From positions 1 to 64,000 of the forward strand of contig NZ_RDSK01000001.1 in assembly GCF_003722075.1 (NCBI RefSeq): 64,000 bases of DNA, in the 5' to 3' direction. Position numbers and translations under genes: made by a program. Under the pieces are notes generated by a model. It saw only the letters and a program-made list of their open reading frames with translations, was not told where the DNA came from and made no database searches. Below are positions 54,451 through 63,634 of this stretch, in pieces; position 1 is the first letter of the stretch; each line of letters starts with the position of its first letter. Source of the DNA: Methanohalophilus sp. RSK. Its GTDB lineage: Archaea > Halobacteriota > Methanosarcinia > Methanosarcinales > Methanosarcinaceae.

Positions 54451-55188
54451 ATGAAGGCAGAGACTGGAATTGAAGGGTTTGATGAACTGATAGGAGGAGG
54501 CTTGCCACAGGGGAGGGTCTATCTATTGAATGGCTCCCCGGGAAGTGGTAAAAGTACCTTTGGTATGCAGTATCTGACACACGGGGCGTCTTTCGGAGCT
54601 GCAGGTCTCTATGTCACATTAATGCAAAATTCCGAGCATCTTGTAGCCGATATTTCCACTTACTCCCTCAACCTGCCGGCCTTGCTGAAAATGAAAAAAA
54701 TATTCTTTGCAGACCTGGGCCCGGAAATGGAATATGGGTATATGGATGAACTAAAGGAAGTCATAGTTCCAAAATCCGACATGAATCCCTATCCTGTGGA
54801 AGGAGAACCTCCCTCTGCCTCAACTGTTTTCAAGGAAATAGCTGCACATGTTGCGGCCAATGATATCAAAAGGGTTGTAGTGGACCCCCTCTCATCCATA
54901 CGTTTTTCCAATCAGGACGAATGCCTGGAAAAAATGGAAATGGCGCGATTTGTGCGTAATCTACAGGCGCTGGGTTGCACAACTCTTCTTATAGATGATC
55001 ATCCAACTCCCGTACGCGTATCTTCCGAGCATTTCGCTGCCGATGGTGTGATATTATTCCATAACCCGGCTTCAGATGATGAAGATCGCTCTCTCCAGAT
55101 CATAAAAATGAGAGGTGTGCCTCATCCCATATCCAGACAGGCTTTCCGGTTTGGGGAAAAAGGCATCGAGGTACTTGGCAGAAGATAA
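54451..55188 (+). CDS. KaiC-like RecA-superfamily ATPase
   Basis: A 245-residue single-domain KaiC-like protein. The lead TGIEGFDELIGGGLPQG is followed by Walker A NGSPGSGKST at about residues 27-36. RVVVDPLSSIRF is the Walker B strand and IIKMRGVPHP the C-terminal KMRG motif. It differs clearly from the KaiC-like protein at 5502. The ATG at 54451 has GAGGGT upstream; an in-frame extension of 16 residues is less likely. The gene ends exactly where the convergent GTPase gene ends, without a spacer. Confidence 0.87.
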   Translation: MKAETGIEGFDELIGGGLPQGRVYLLNGSPGSGKSTFGMQYLTHGASFGAAGLYVTLMQNSEHLVADISTYSLNLPALLKMKKIFFADLGPEMEYGYMDELKEVIVPKSDMNPYPVEGEPPSASTVFKEIAAHVAANDIKRVVVDPLSSIRFSNQDECLEKMEMARFVRNLQALGCTTLLIDDHPTPVRVSSEHFAADGVILFHNPASDDEDRSLQIIKMRGVPHPISRQAFRFGEKGIEVLGRR

Positions 55189-56229
55189 TTATTCTTTAAC
55201 GAAGCCGTAACCTGTAAACCGCTGTTTTGCATCCAGGTTCGTGATTATGAATCTGTCCTGCTGCCTGTAGGCTATTTCATGGGAGCCGTTTAAATGAAGT
55301 GTGCATTGCTGGCTGGCATTTACCTGCTCGGCTTCCGTTCCATCAATCTCGATTTTCTCAATACGCATGGGCGATGACTGCAGGCCTGTGAAAATATGGG
55401 GTACATCGGATATCTTGAGAGGAGAAGCAAAGGAGGAAAGGGTACATTCCAGTACGAGGGATTCAGCAACCTCTTCTTTTCCAGAAATAATGAAACCCCT
55501 CTCAATATCCTTTGACTGGACACCTTTTAGGGCAAGGCCGACCCTGGCGCCTGCAGGAGCACTTTTTACATCTTCATCATGCATCTGGATAGACCTTACT
55601 TCCAGAGGCTTGTCAGCAGGGTAGGCTGTCAGTTTATCCTTTGCATTCACCGTACCCTGTTCCACAATTCCCAGTACCACACAGCCAATTCCCGTGACAT
55701 TGAAAGACTGGTCAACAGTTATACGGACAGGTTTATCGTTGAGTTTTTCATATTCAGAATTGACCTGCTCGTCAAGTTCAAAGATCTTTTCCTTGATCTC
55801 ATCCAGGCCTTCGAAGGACTGGGTGGACAGGTTTACAAATTCCCAGTTTGCCAGAGTGGTCGGGGATAGGATTTTCTGTAAATTTTTCTGGAGTTCTTCC
55901 TGGGCGTAGGGGTATGAGGTATCCGCTTTGGTGAGCACCACAATCCCGTGCCTGTACTGCATGAGATCCAGGGCCATGATACATTCCCCGGCAAAGGCAT
56001 CAGGGCCTTGCGGTGGAATACAGAGCAGGGCTATGTCGGAAAGTTCCAGGGCAGTGACAAGGGGTTTGACGGATTTGGGGTAACCATTGGCATCGATTGT
56101 TGTCATCACTACATCGTTCTTGGCATAATCATACATGGTGATATCTGCAGATGTGCCTTTTTTACCCAGTTTTGCCGCCAGGGAAGTCCTGCCGCTTCCC
56201 TCACTTCCGATAATTGCGATTTTAGTCAT
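55189..56229 (-). CDS. EF-Tu/SelB-like GTPase, degenerate G domain
   Basis: A 346-residue protein with the layout of EF-Tu/SelB. The G domain comes first (P-loop-like GSEGSGRTSLAAK, a G4-like VLTKAD), then beta-barrel domain 2 (ITVDQSFNVTGIGCVVLGIVEQGTV) and a domain 3-like tail. The G domain is short, the usual GHVDHGK P-loop is replaced, and the DxxG switch 2 motif is not evident, so GTP hydrolysis may be altered. Such proteins are found in methanogens and annotated as EF-Tu-like; their role is not established. A function in translation, even at recoded codons, is only speculation. Confidence 0.78.
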   Translation of the reverse strand: MTKIAIIGSEGSGRTSLAAKLGKKGTSADITMYDYAKNDVVMTTIDANGYPKSVKPLVTALELSDIALLCIPPQGPDAFAGECIMALDLMQYRHGIVVLTKADTSYPYAQEELQKNLQKILSPTTLANWEFVNLSTQSFEGLDEIKEKIFELDEQVNSEYEKLNDKPVRITVDQSFNVTGIGCVVLGIVEQGTVNAKDKLTAYPADKPLEVRSIQMHDEDVKSAPAGARVGLALKGVQSKDIERGFIISGKEEVAESLVLECTLSSFASPLKISDVPHIFTGLQSSPMRIEKIEIDGTEAEQVNASQQCTLHLNGSHEIAYRQQDRFIITNLDAKQRFTGYGFVKE

Positions 56230-56571
56230 TGTTACACCTATGCACTAACAGGTGCTTGGTGCATAAATGTGTTACTTCACCAGGTTTGACAGCACCCACT
56301 CCTTGCTGAGCTTCACGTGAATTAGAAAGGTGTGAGAATACTGCACTTATTATCGTACTTGTTGGCCGATATTATTCAAGACTCTTGCTATTTAGGTGGG
56401 AGTTGGCTCGTTTTTAAAAATTTCATATTCCATGGTGGCATACATTGAACATCCACGGCATTTCAAATATATTTGAAACCGCTACTTTTAAGTATAGGTA
56501 AACCAATTGTAAATTGTCGGTTTTGCGGGTCAATCCCACAAACGTACAAATAAACCATGGAGATATTAAAT
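56230..56571. promoter_or_regulatory. Gap with an 18-bp perfect palindrome
   Basis: No gene is visible in this 342-base gap. TTTCAAATATATTTGAAA at 56461-56478 is a perfect 18-base palindrome, about 95 bases upstream of the truncated FmdE-like frame. Its size suits a dimeric winged-helix regulator. A TTG-GGG/CCC-CAA hairpin lies at about 56527-56543. Confidence 0.45.
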
Positions 56572-56712
56572 ATGGAAATGAGTAAAGATGAAACGCTTGA
56601 ACTTGGATTCAAATTCCACGGACACCGTTGTCCAGGAATGCCACTTGGGTTGAGACTTGCCTGGGCAGCCATGGAAAAACTTGGTGTATCAAGAGCAAAA
56701 AGAGGATGCTAA
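56572..56712 (+). pseudogene. Truncated FmdE-like N-terminal fragment
   Basis: Forty-six codons from ATG 56572 (GGAG nine bases upstream) read [18 protein letters not shown] and so on, the FmdE N-terminal metal-binding segment, but then end at TAA after [11 protein letters not shown]. The next gene repeats the same segment (FIFHGHRCPAMPLGMRIG) and continues full length. The fragment is either the relic of a tandem duplicate, cut by recombination at LGVSR/LGVDR, or a short leader peptide that now carries the ribosome binding site of the second copy. Confidence 0.75.
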
Positions 56713-56713
56713 A

Positions 56714-57313
56714 ATGATTGATGTAAATGACTATCTTGAAACAGGATTTATTTTTCATGGCCATAGGTGCCCTGCTATGCCGCTTGGAATGAGAATAGGA
56801 GCTGCCGCTATGAATGCACTAGGGGTTGACAGATCGAAAGATAAGGAGCTCTATCTGATTGCAGAGACCGGAAATGATCATGCAGCTGGGTGTTTTGTTG
56901 ATGGCCTTATGGCTATTACTGGGTGTACTTATGGAAAAAGCAATATTGAGAAGACCTACTATGGCAAAATGGCCTTTACACTCATCGATACCATTAATCA
57001 AAAGGCAGTCAGAGCATACATAAAACCTGAATTCTTTGGAAACATGCTAAAATCTCCGTTTGTTGAACAGAGGAAAATAGGTGTACTGCCACAGGACATT
57101 AATTCTGATATTGCTGAGCCATTGGTTAACAAAATACTAAGCATACCTGAAGAAAACTTCCTAGCTATTGGTCCGGTTTTCGATTATCCTTTTGAAAAGA
57201 AAAAAGGAGTTTTTGATACAGGATTGTGTGAGGAATGCGGTGAACGTACATTTGTTCATAAACTGCAGAATGTTAATGGTAAAATGCTTTGTAAACCCTG
57301 TGCTGACAAATAA
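56714..57313 (+). CDS. FmdE-family protein with C-terminal zinc ribbon
   Basis: A 199-residue FmdE-domain protein, named from an accessory subunit of molybdenum formylmethanofuran dehydrogenase. The FHGHRCPAMPLG segment near the N terminus and TGNDHAAGCFVDG carry the Cys and His that bind metal in this fold; CEEC and CKPC at the C terminus form a zinc ribbon. Its substrate is unknown and the molybdenum or tungsten dehydrogenase genes are not nearby. The ATG at 56714 follows GAGG and the stop of the truncated copy by one base. A longer in-frame start would overlap that copy. Confidence 0.85.
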   Translation: MIDVNDYLETGFIFHGHRCPAMPLGMRIGAAAMNALGVDRSKDKELYLIAETGNDHAAGCFVDGLMAITGCTYGKSNIEKTYYGKMAFTLIDTINQKAVRAYIKPEFFGNMLKSPFVEQRKIGVLPQDINSDIAEPLVNKILSIPEENFLAIGPVFDYPFEKKKGVFDTGLCEECGERTFVHKLQNVNGKMLCKPCADK

Positions 57314-57381
57314 AAGATGCACATATGCTTGACGACAAGATAGTCTGTCAGCTATGTTTGAAAAAAGTGTATAAGCTTTAG

Positions 57382-57393
57382 GTGCAATTGCAC
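57382..57393. promoter_or_regulatory. 12-bp palindrome upstream of the TauE-like gene
   Basis: GTGCAATTGCAC is perfect, and extends to 16 bases with one mismatch. It sits 48 bases before the start of the TauE-like gene, in promoter position, and could be an operator. Confidence 0.4.
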
Positions 57394-57440
57394 TTACCAT
57401 TTTTACATAATATATTGCTACAAAATCTGGAATTGGTCAT

Positions 57441-58196
57441 ATGGATGTCATCATAATTGCTGCAATTATCTTTTTTTTGGCTGTTATTTTTTCAATGCTC
57501 GGTCTAGGCGGATCCCTGGTATATGTACCTTTATTCTACTGGCTTGGCATCGATATGCTCATAGCAATACCTACCGCCTTGCTTCTCAATGGTATAACTG
57601 CCAGTTCAGCAGCAATTACGTATTACAGGAAAAAAATGATAGACTTCCACGTAGCAGCTCCTTTTGTAATAGCTTCCACTATAGGAGCACCTCTTGGTGC
57701 CTACTTTACTAAGTTTGTCTCCATTGAAATATTGTTGTGGATACTCAGCACTGTGCTGGTTTTTGCCGGAGTAAGAATGTTATTCTCTGGGAAAAAAGAT
57801 GCAGATGCTCAAATTTCATCCAGCTCTACAGATAAAAGAAAAAGTCTAACCGGTATTTCTCTCGGTTTTTCAATTGGTGTTATTGCAGGACTTCTTGGAA
57901 TTGGTGGTGGCGTATTCATATTCCCTATTTTGATAGCACTTGGTTATGGGGCAAAACGTGCTTCTGCTACATCAGCTTTCATTGTATTGTTCTCTTCTTT
58001 CTCAGGGTTCTTTGGTCACCTGACTACGGGACATCTGGACATGAATCTCATGATTTATACAGCTCTAGCTGCATTCATAGGAGGGCAGGTAGGTTCACAT
58101 CTAATGCATAGCAAAATGAGATCAGAAACAATCAAACAGATTTTTGGTGTGGTTTTGTGGATAATGGCTATCAAACTCGTTTATGGATTGATGTGA
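57441..58196 (+). CDS. TauE/SafE-family membrane transporter
   Basis: A 251-residue membrane protein with about eight helices in two halves, each beginning with a glycine-rich motif (FSMLGLGGSLVYVPL and AGLLGIGGGVFIFPI). The family exports sulfite, sulfoacetate or related organosulfur anions, or imports sulfur compounds. In a methanogen it may deal with CoM-related sulfonates, but the substrate is open. It follows the FmdE-like gene by 127 bases that contain a palindrome. Confidence 0.87.
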   Translation: MDVIIIAAIIFFLAVIFSMLGLGGSLVYVPLFYWLGIDMLIAIPTALLLNGITASSAAITYYRKKMIDFHVAAPFVIASTIGAPLGAYFTKFVSIEILLWILSTVLVFAGVRMLFSGKKDADAQISSSSTDKRKSLTGISLGFSIGVIAGLLGIGGGVFIFPILIALGYGAKRASATSAFIVLFSSFSGFFGHLTTGHLDMNLMIYTALAAFIGGQVGSHLMHSKMRSETIKQIFGVVLWIMAIKLVYGLM

Positions 58197-58265
58197 CTTC
58201 AATCTAATGGATATGGCATATGATTTTCTTGAAACTTTGTATTTCATCTCTTTTGAAACAGGAGA

Positions 58266-58293
58266 CTCCTTCCGTTAGGGAGGGGTAGTTGAC
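58266..58293 (+). mobile_element. IS200/IS605-like end hairpin, remnant
   Basis: CTCCTTCC (58266-58273) pairs with GGGAGGGG (58278-58285, two G-T pairs) around GTTA, followed by TAGTTGAC. The same hairpin plus GGGGTAGTT(C/G)AC pattern occurs at 9371-9400. It resembles the right end of a TnpB-type element, but no tnpB or tnpA frame is present between here and the flanking genes. Confidence 0.5.
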
Positions 58294-58317
58294 CAATGGT
58301 TATACCTCCTGGGTAAT

Positions 58318-59484
58318 TCACCAGAGGTTGCCTTGCCACATTGCTTCGGTCTTGTCGGTGGTACTCTGGTTGAGTTTTTGCAGGTTAACCATAAGTTCTC
58401 CCCCTGAATACCCCACCTGGTCAAAAATAGCATCTATGCCAAGCCGGCGGAAATATTCCTCAAATTCCTGCAGGGTTTGCGGATTCTGAAACCGCAGGGT
58501 AACCTCATCATAGAGTTTTTCACCGTTGCCAACCCTTCGGACAGAATCGGCCATAGGAGAGATAATGCTTCTGCCAAGCCTTAAAGATCGTTGATCCATT
58601 GCCTCTTCGTCCTCATTCCATTCCACGGTCTGGAAACCTTCCCTGACTACCCTGGAATACAGGTAATCCCGTCCCACCTCGTTGTAGAACTTGAAAGCAT
58701 GTTCAAGATCGGCGCAATTACTCTCAGAACATGTATATTTGATAGGTGACACATCCATATCCAGATCCTTGATGACAACCCCTTCATGTCCCACATCTCC
58801 CAGTTTTTTTATAATTTGCATGATCTTTTCAGCAGCCTCTTTTCTTGCAAACTCTCCCAGGAAAGGAACCTGCTTAAAACCAAATGAGGCGGCCAATTCT
58901 CTTCTTTGTCTGACCTGCAGGGGCTGTCCAGTCTTTTTATGGCGTATATCGAAAACAAAAAAATCCAGTGTCTGTGTATCATAGACATTTTTGGAGACAT
59001 AAGGATTCTCGGGTCCTGCCATCTCCCCGTGCACTACCAGGTCAGGATACTGTCTGAAAAAGGAGGTGTCTAAAAGACAATTGACCTTTTCTGTGGAATA
59101 GGGACAGATATGCCCGCTGCGGGTGAAAGCGATAAGTTTCCCTGCGTTTTCAATTACACGGACATTATAGCCGTTCATCTTTTCTTCGACTATGAGTTTA
59201 TCAATTTCTGAAAAGTGGTTATTTATGGAAGGTCCAAGCAGCATCGCACGTTGTATTTTCGGGAAACCCAAGATTAAATCCAGTTTCCCATCGCGCTTTT
59301 GCAGGAGCACACTTCCCCTTTCTATACCTGAGACGGAAGTTTCAAACCTGAACAAATTCGTATACTTTCCCCAGTTTCTTGATAGGAGCCTTTTTTCAAG
59401 CAGCCTTTCCAGCCTGGAGACTGACAGCCCTAAAAAACGGGCTGTCTTTTCCATATCAAGTTCTGGTTTCTGCGAACCTTTCAT
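58318..59484 (-). CDS. RNA ligase, Pab1020 (Rnl3) family
   Basis: A 388-residue ATP-dependent RNA ligase. The N-terminal segment (residues 1-90) is family-specific. The nucleotidyltransferase core has motif I EEKMNGYN with the adenylated Lys, motif III VVHGEMAG, motif IV GHEGVVIKD and motif V SPIKYT. A helical C-terminal dimerisation domain follows. The Pyrococcus enzyme circularises RNA in vitro; the cellular role is unsettled. It is the last gene of a run of five CBS-domain genes, with nine bases between it and the preceding stop. Confidence 0.9.
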   Translation of the reverse strand: MKGSQKPELDMEKTARFLGLSVSRLERLLEKRLLSRNWGKYTNLFRFETSVSGIERGSVLLQKRDGKLDLILGFPKIQRAMLLGPSINNHFSEIDKLIVEEKMNGYNVRVIENAGKLIAFTRSGHICPYSTEKVNCLLDTSFFRQYPDLVVHGEMAGPENPYVSKNVYDTQTLDFFVFDIRHKKTGQPLQVRQRRELAASFGFKQVPFLGEFARKEAAEKIMQIIKKLGDVGHEGVVIKDLDMDVSPIKYTCSESNCADLEHAFKFYNEVGRDYLYSRVVREGFQTVEWNEDEEAMDQRSLRLGRSIISPMADSVRRVGNGEKLYDEVTLRFQNPQTLQEFEEYFRRLGIDAIFDQVGYSGGELMVNLQKLNQSTTDKTEAMWQGNLW

Positions 59485-59493
59485 CCTTTGCCT

Positions 59494-60270
59494 TCATTTT
59501 ACCAGCGTATCAACAAGGGTACGCCGGGTGATAAAGCCCGCGAAATCCTCCTCCAGATTGAGTACCGGTACTCCGCCTATATTGTTCTTGAGCATCATAT
59601 CAACCACCTCGACAACCGGTGTGTTGGTGTAGGCGGTCTTGGCACCCATTTGCATTATATCCTCGACAATCAGATTCTTGATCCTGGAATCCTGCTGGTT
59701 TCCGGATACAAGTTCCCGGAAGGCTTTCATCGCTTTGGCAATATCCTGTTCGGTAATTATACCCAGCAGTTCACCGCTATCCATTACAGGGAACCTGCCC
59801 ATATTGTTCTCGAGTATTATGTGCCTTACATGACTTACCCTGTCGGCCGGATTGACGACTACAGGTTCCTTTATCATCATTTCACCGGCAAAACCATCGA
59901 AATACAGGTTTTGAAGGATTTCCTGGGGAGTAACCCAGCCCATTATATCCTCGTTATCGGTGACTATCAGAACCCCGCCTTTCTTTTTCATCAGAGTAAT
60001 GGCATCATCAAGATCGGTATCTGGCAGAACTTTCACGAAATTGTCCGATACAGCAGTGGCCACATGAAGGGAAGAGGCAGGTTTGGCCCCCTTCTTGCGG
60101 GTTCCCAGTTCTTTGGTAAGGTTTCTCATGGTCAGGACACCTACAAGCTGATCACTGTGAGTAACCAGCAGTCTTCTTGTATCGTTCTTTTCCATTATGT
60201 CCAGTGCATGAGAAATAGTGTCTGCTTTATCTACGCTTATTGGTTGTACCATTATGTCCTTTACCTGCAT
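59494..60270 (-). CDS. CBS-domain protein (four CBS motifs)
   Basis: A 258-residue protein made only of two Bateman modules. CBS motifs begin at [45 protein letters not shown] and [15 protein letters not shown]. The third and fourth end in GIITEQDI and GFITRRTL. Met at 60270 is nine bases from AGGAG; the first ATG of the frame touches it. It lies between another CBS gene and the RNA ligase gene. The ligand is likely an adenine nucleotide or SAM. Confidence 0.9.
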   Translation of the reverse strand: MQVKDIMVQPISVDKADTISHALDIMEKNDTRRLLVTHSDQLVGVLTMRNLTKELGTRKKGAKPASSLHVATAVSDNFVKVLPDTDLDDAITLMKKKGGVLIVTDNEDIMGWVTPQEILQNLYFDGFAGEMMIKEPVVVNPADRVSHVRHIILENNMGRFPVMDSGELLGIITEQDIAKAMKAFRELVSGNQQDSRIKNLIVEDIMQMGAKTAYTNTPVVEVVDMMLKNNIGGVPVLNLEEDFAGFITRRTLVDTLVK

Positions 60271-60298
60271 AATAAACATCTCCTGGGAATTTACCTGC

Positions 60299-61138
60299 TT
60301 AAGCAGCCCTTATTATATCGATTCTGCTCAGGATTCCTACTATCTTTCCTTCCTTTTCTACAGGAAGGCCTGTACGATTGTTTTCTACCATTACTTTGGC
60401 CGCATCTGAGAGTTTATCTTCGATATTTACAACCCCGTCAAGTTGGACCATTATATCCTCTGCTACCAGAGGTACATCTTTTACATACCTGTATGTTTTT
60501 TCACCTCCAGGAGTGGGTTTACGTGCCATTTTGATATTCTTTGACTGCATTTTACCTTCATTATCCTCCATGACACTAAGAGCAATATCCCTGGTGGATA
60601 TCATACCGACGGTGTCCCCGACATCGTTTATCACTATTACTTTACTGACCCTGTGCTTTTCCATTTCATCTATTACATGGTTGATTGTGTGATGGCGGTG
60701 CACCTCCACAGCGTCATCGGTAAGCACTTCGGAAATTTTAGTTGTTGTAGTATTACCCGCTACATAACGGACTATGTCCCCTATTGTTACGATTCCCTGA
60801 AGTTTGTTCTTGAACACCGGCAGGTTGTTGATCTGATTTTCCAGCATCAGGTTGATGGCCTGGGATACGGATGCATCGGGATAAATAGTGATAATTGGTT
60901 CAGCAGTCATCACCATTTTTGCCGGGATCTTGTCAATGGGACGCCTTCTCCACATTGGTTCTGCCTGTGCAAGGCGGCTGCTAATATCGCTTTTTGTGAC
61001 AATTCCCTTTATTTCCTCTTCTTCAACAACTATCAAAGTACTGATCTTGTGACGAAACATCAGGTTCCTTGCGTGTGATACAGGTTCCTCTGTTCCGATC
61101 ACATAGACCGGAGAACTCATTATATCCGATACATTCAT
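60299..61138 (-). CDS. CBS-domain protein (four CBS motifs)
   Basis: A 279-residue protein of two Bateman modules: [47 protein letters not shown] and [15 protein letters not shown] open the four motifs. A basic linker of about 25 residues ([19 protein letters not shown]) separates the third and fourth. GGAGGATAGG precedes the ATG. It is second from last among the CBS genes. Confidence 0.9.
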   Translation of the reverse strand: MNVSDIMSSPVYVIGTEEPVSHARNLMFRHKISTLIVVEEEEIKGIVTKSDISSRLAQAEPMWRRRPIDKIPAKMVMTAEPIITIYPDASVSQAINLMLENQINNLPVFKNKLQGIVTIGDIVRYVAGNTTTTKISEVLTDDAVEVHRHHTINHVIDEMEKHRVSKVIVINDVGDTVGMISTRDIALSVMEDNEGKMQSKNIKMARKPTPGGEKTYRYVKDVPLVAEDIMVQLDGVVNIEDKLSDAAKVMVENNRTGLPVEKEGKIVGILSRIDIIRAA

Positions 61139-61161
61139 TTTCCTATCCTCCGTAAGAAATT

Positions 61162-62130
61162 TTATTGTTTGTCTGCCAGTGCAAGCAGGATATCCCTTTC
61201 TGTCAGGATTCCCTCTAGATTACCATCTTTTATTACAGGAAGGCATCCGATTCCTTTTTCAAGCATAATTTCCGCTGCTTCCCCGAGGTCTGCATCCGGT
61301 ATTGTCCAGATAAGGTCATTATGCAAGAGAGAGTTAATCGGGCTGTCAAAAGCCTCATGGATGTTACCTGTGGTGAGTTTTTCAAAAGCTTCCCCGGTTC
61401 CCAGATAACTGAGGATGTCGGATGATGTGACAACTCCGACAAGTATATTGTCCCTGACAATGGGTACTCTTTTGAACTCATTTTCTACCATTGTCCTGGC
61501 AACATCCCATATGGAAATTGCTGCATCTGCGGTTTTGACATTTCTGGTCTGCCATTTTTCGACCTTTTTCCCGGTCAGCACTCCTTTTATAAAAGTAAGG
61601 AAATCCCTTTCTGTGCATATTGCTTCCAGATGACCATCATTATCCACTACGGGGATGCATCCAATATGTTTGTCTATCATCAACTCAAAGGCCTTTTCAA
61701 TGTGTGCATCGTTCCTCAAACTGTGGACATTATGCTCCATTATGTAGCGCACCTGTGCATTTATAGCTGAAAGCAGGTTCCCCTTGAATTTTTTCTCCAC
61801 AAAAAGGCTTCTTTCTCCTCCACCCAATAGGTCCATTATATCCACTGAAGTGATTATACCTTCAAGTTTTGATGTCCCTGCATTGACAATAGGCATATGC
61901 TTGAAATGCATCTTGCTCATTTTTTTAATGATATCTATTATGGGAGTAGTGGGATTTGAGGAAATTACATCTTTTGTTGCAACGGCCAGCATACTTCCCT
62001 CATGCTGGGCTATATGAGCCTTGAAGTTGATATTTCCCCTGTCCATTGTACTCTCCATGCTGTAGGCCTTTGGATCCTTGCTGATATCTGTTCCTCCTGG
62101 ATTACCGGTATTTTTTTGTCTGGAACTCAT
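61162..62130 (-). CDS. CBS-domain protein (four CBS motifs) with hydrophilic N-terminal tail
   Basis: A 322-residue protein. Roughly 45 polar residues come before the first CBS motif ([19 protein letters not shown]). The other motifs start at [26 protein letters not shown] and [11 protein letters not shown]-like [13 protein letters not shown]. The start is ATG 62130 behind AGAGGAT; a frame opening 42 bases earlier has no ribosome binding site. It is the third of five adjacent CBS genes. Confidence 0.9.
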   Translation of the reverse strand: MSSRQKNTGNPGGTDISKDPKAYSMESTMDRGNINFKAHIAQHEGSMLAVATKDVISSNPTTPIIDIIKKMSKMHFKHMPIVNAGTSKLEGIITSVDIMDLLGGGERSLFVEKKFKGNLLSAINAQVRYIMEHNVHSLRNDAHIEKAFELMIDKHIGCIPVVDNDGHLEAICTERDFLTFIKGVLTGKKVEKWQTRNVKTADAAISIWDVARTMVENEFKRVPIVRDNILVGVVTSSDILSYLGTGEAFEKLTTGNIHEAFDSPINSLLHNDLIWTIPDADLGEAAEIMLEKGIGCLPVIKDGNLEGILTERDILLALADKQ

Positions 62131-62218
62131 TTTATCCTCTTTTTGAATACGTGTTTTATCCTTTGAATTCACCTATACCACCCGGTATATTGTGTTATAT
62201 CATCTCTACAAAGCCTAC

Positions 62219-62971
62219 TTATTCGGTATAGGCCCTGAGTAGGTCGCTTCTGTCTACGATGCCTACGGGTTTGTCTTCAACAACCACTGTTAATCTGCCG
62301 ATATCATAATGCAGGACTTTTTCTGTACATTCTTTTACCGATGTATCCTGCTTGATGCTGTAGGCAGGTGTTGACATTACTTTCTCAACTGGCTGGTTGT
62401 GTATACCGCCGTCTTTTTCCCTGACACCGATACGTGCAAATCCCGATTTTATCAGGTCTCTCCTGGTAACCATACCCATCAGTTTATCTTTCTTTGAGAC
62501 CACCGGCAGGCCTGTATAATTATTTTCAAGCATAGCAGACCATATTTCCCCGATGTTATCTGTCGGTGTGCATGTGGTGACCGGACAGGTCATTATCTCC
62601 CTGACAGATTTTGATAAATCCTGATTCACCATTTTGCCAAGAAGATCGGTATTGCTTACAATTCCTGCCAGGTTTTGTTCAATCGAACTTTTAACCACAG
62701 GACATCTTTCAAGTTTTGCTTCCAGTAGCAAGGAAGCGGCCCTTTGAATATCAGTCTCAGGTGTTATCTGTGGGACCGGGTTCACAAAACCGGCAACAGT
62801 GACATTTGATTTTGTGGATGTCACTTTCAATATATCCTGATCAGTGATCATTCCCGAAACCTTCCCGTTGTCGTTCACAACAGGAATTCCTCTTAGAAAA
62901 TGATCTCTCATCAACTGGCGAGCATGGGTCACAGTGTCACTTTCGTGCAGATATACTGCATCCCCTGACAT
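62219..62971 (-). CDS. CBS-domain protein (four CBS motifs), start uncertain
   Basis: A 250-residue protein of two Bateman modules (MSGDAVYLHESD, VAGFVNPVPQITPET, VREIMTCPVTTCTPT, VEKVMSTPAYSIKQD). At ATG 62971 the first module would lack its leading helix (usual form V.DIM). The frame stays open upstream to the stop of the previous gene, and GGGGGA lies 26-31 bases before the ATG, so a rare start codon such as ATA upstream is possible. It is the second CBS gene of the run. Confidence 0.85.
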   Translation of the reverse strand: MSGDAVYLHESDTVTHARQLMRDHFLRGIPVVNDNGKVSGMITDQDILKVTSTKSNVTVAGFVNPVPQITPETDIQRAASLLLEAKLERCPVVKSSIEQNLAGIVSNTDLLGKMVNQDLSKSVREIMTCPVTTCTPTDNIGEIWSAMLENNYTGLPVVSKKDKLMGMVTRRDLIKSGFARIGVREKDGGIHNQPVEKVMSTPAYSIKQDTSVKECTEKVLHYDIGRLTVVVEDKPVGIVDRSDLLRAYTE

Positions 62972-63031
62972 AGTTTCATTTATCTGCGTGCAAAAATCCC
63001 CCTTGATTTGCGGCGTTGGTTTGATGGTTTT

Positions 63032-63634
63032 TTAGTCGTAGTATCCTTCTTCTTCCTTGCAGTCTTCACAAAGGGCCAGCCCGTTTATGTTTGTGAGTTC
63101 ATCTACATATGAACCACAACGCTGGCATATTCCTCTTTCCAGATAGCTCTCTTCAGGAATCCCTGTTTCCCGGTTCATTTCAATGAGGTTCTCTAAAATA
63201 GTATTAAGACCCGGAGAAATTGTAAGGATGTCCCTATCTGTAATAATACCAACAATATCGTCCCCCTTATTGACTGCAAGTCTACGTATATTCGATTTTA
63301 CCATCAGCCTGGATGCGTCTATAACGGTAGTAGAACCCTCTACCATTATAATCGGAGATGACATGATCTCTGTTGCCGGGACAGAGCTGGGTGTTTGGTC
63401 CTGTTGTACCACCTTGCCAACAATATCACGCTCTGTGATTATGCCAATAGGTTTATTTTCCCTGCTTATTATGACGCTGCCGGTACCTTTAGCCATCATA
63501 TCCCTGGCAACCTCAAAAATGTTGCAGGTAGCATCTAAGCTCACAACATTGTGGGACATAAGATCCCCCACAGGTATTTGACTCTCGATTCCCCCATAAG
63601 ACGAGTCTTCGCTGTTATGCTCCTGCACGACCAT
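63032..63634 (-). CDS. CBS-domain protein with C-terminal zinc ribbon
   Basis: A 200-residue protein with one Bateman module (VGDLMSHNVVSLDAT and ATEIMSSPIIMVEGS) and a C-terminal zinc ribbon with CQRC at about 168 and CEDC at about 189. Zinc-ribbon CBS proteins occur in many methanogens; binding of RNA or of a partner enzyme is plausible but unproven. GGAG precedes ATG 63634. It is the first gene of the CBS-RNA ligase run, and a promoter should lie in 63635-63720. Confidence 0.9.
   Translation of the reverse strand: MVVQEHNSEDSSYGGIESQIPVGDLMSHNVVSLDATCNIFEVARDMMAKGTGSVIISRENKPIGIITERDIVGKVVQQDQTPSSVPATEIMSSPIIMVEGSTTVIDASRLMVKSNIRRLAVNKGDDIVGIITDRDILTISPGLNTILENLIEMNRETGIPEESYLERGICQRCGSYVDELTNINGLALCEDCKEEEGYYD

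Noticed and set aside
59488-60534. Open frame of 348 codons on the + strand opposite two CBS genes
   Set aside because: It spans the border between two real genes on the other strand, is full of His and Tyr runs, and has no family resemblance.
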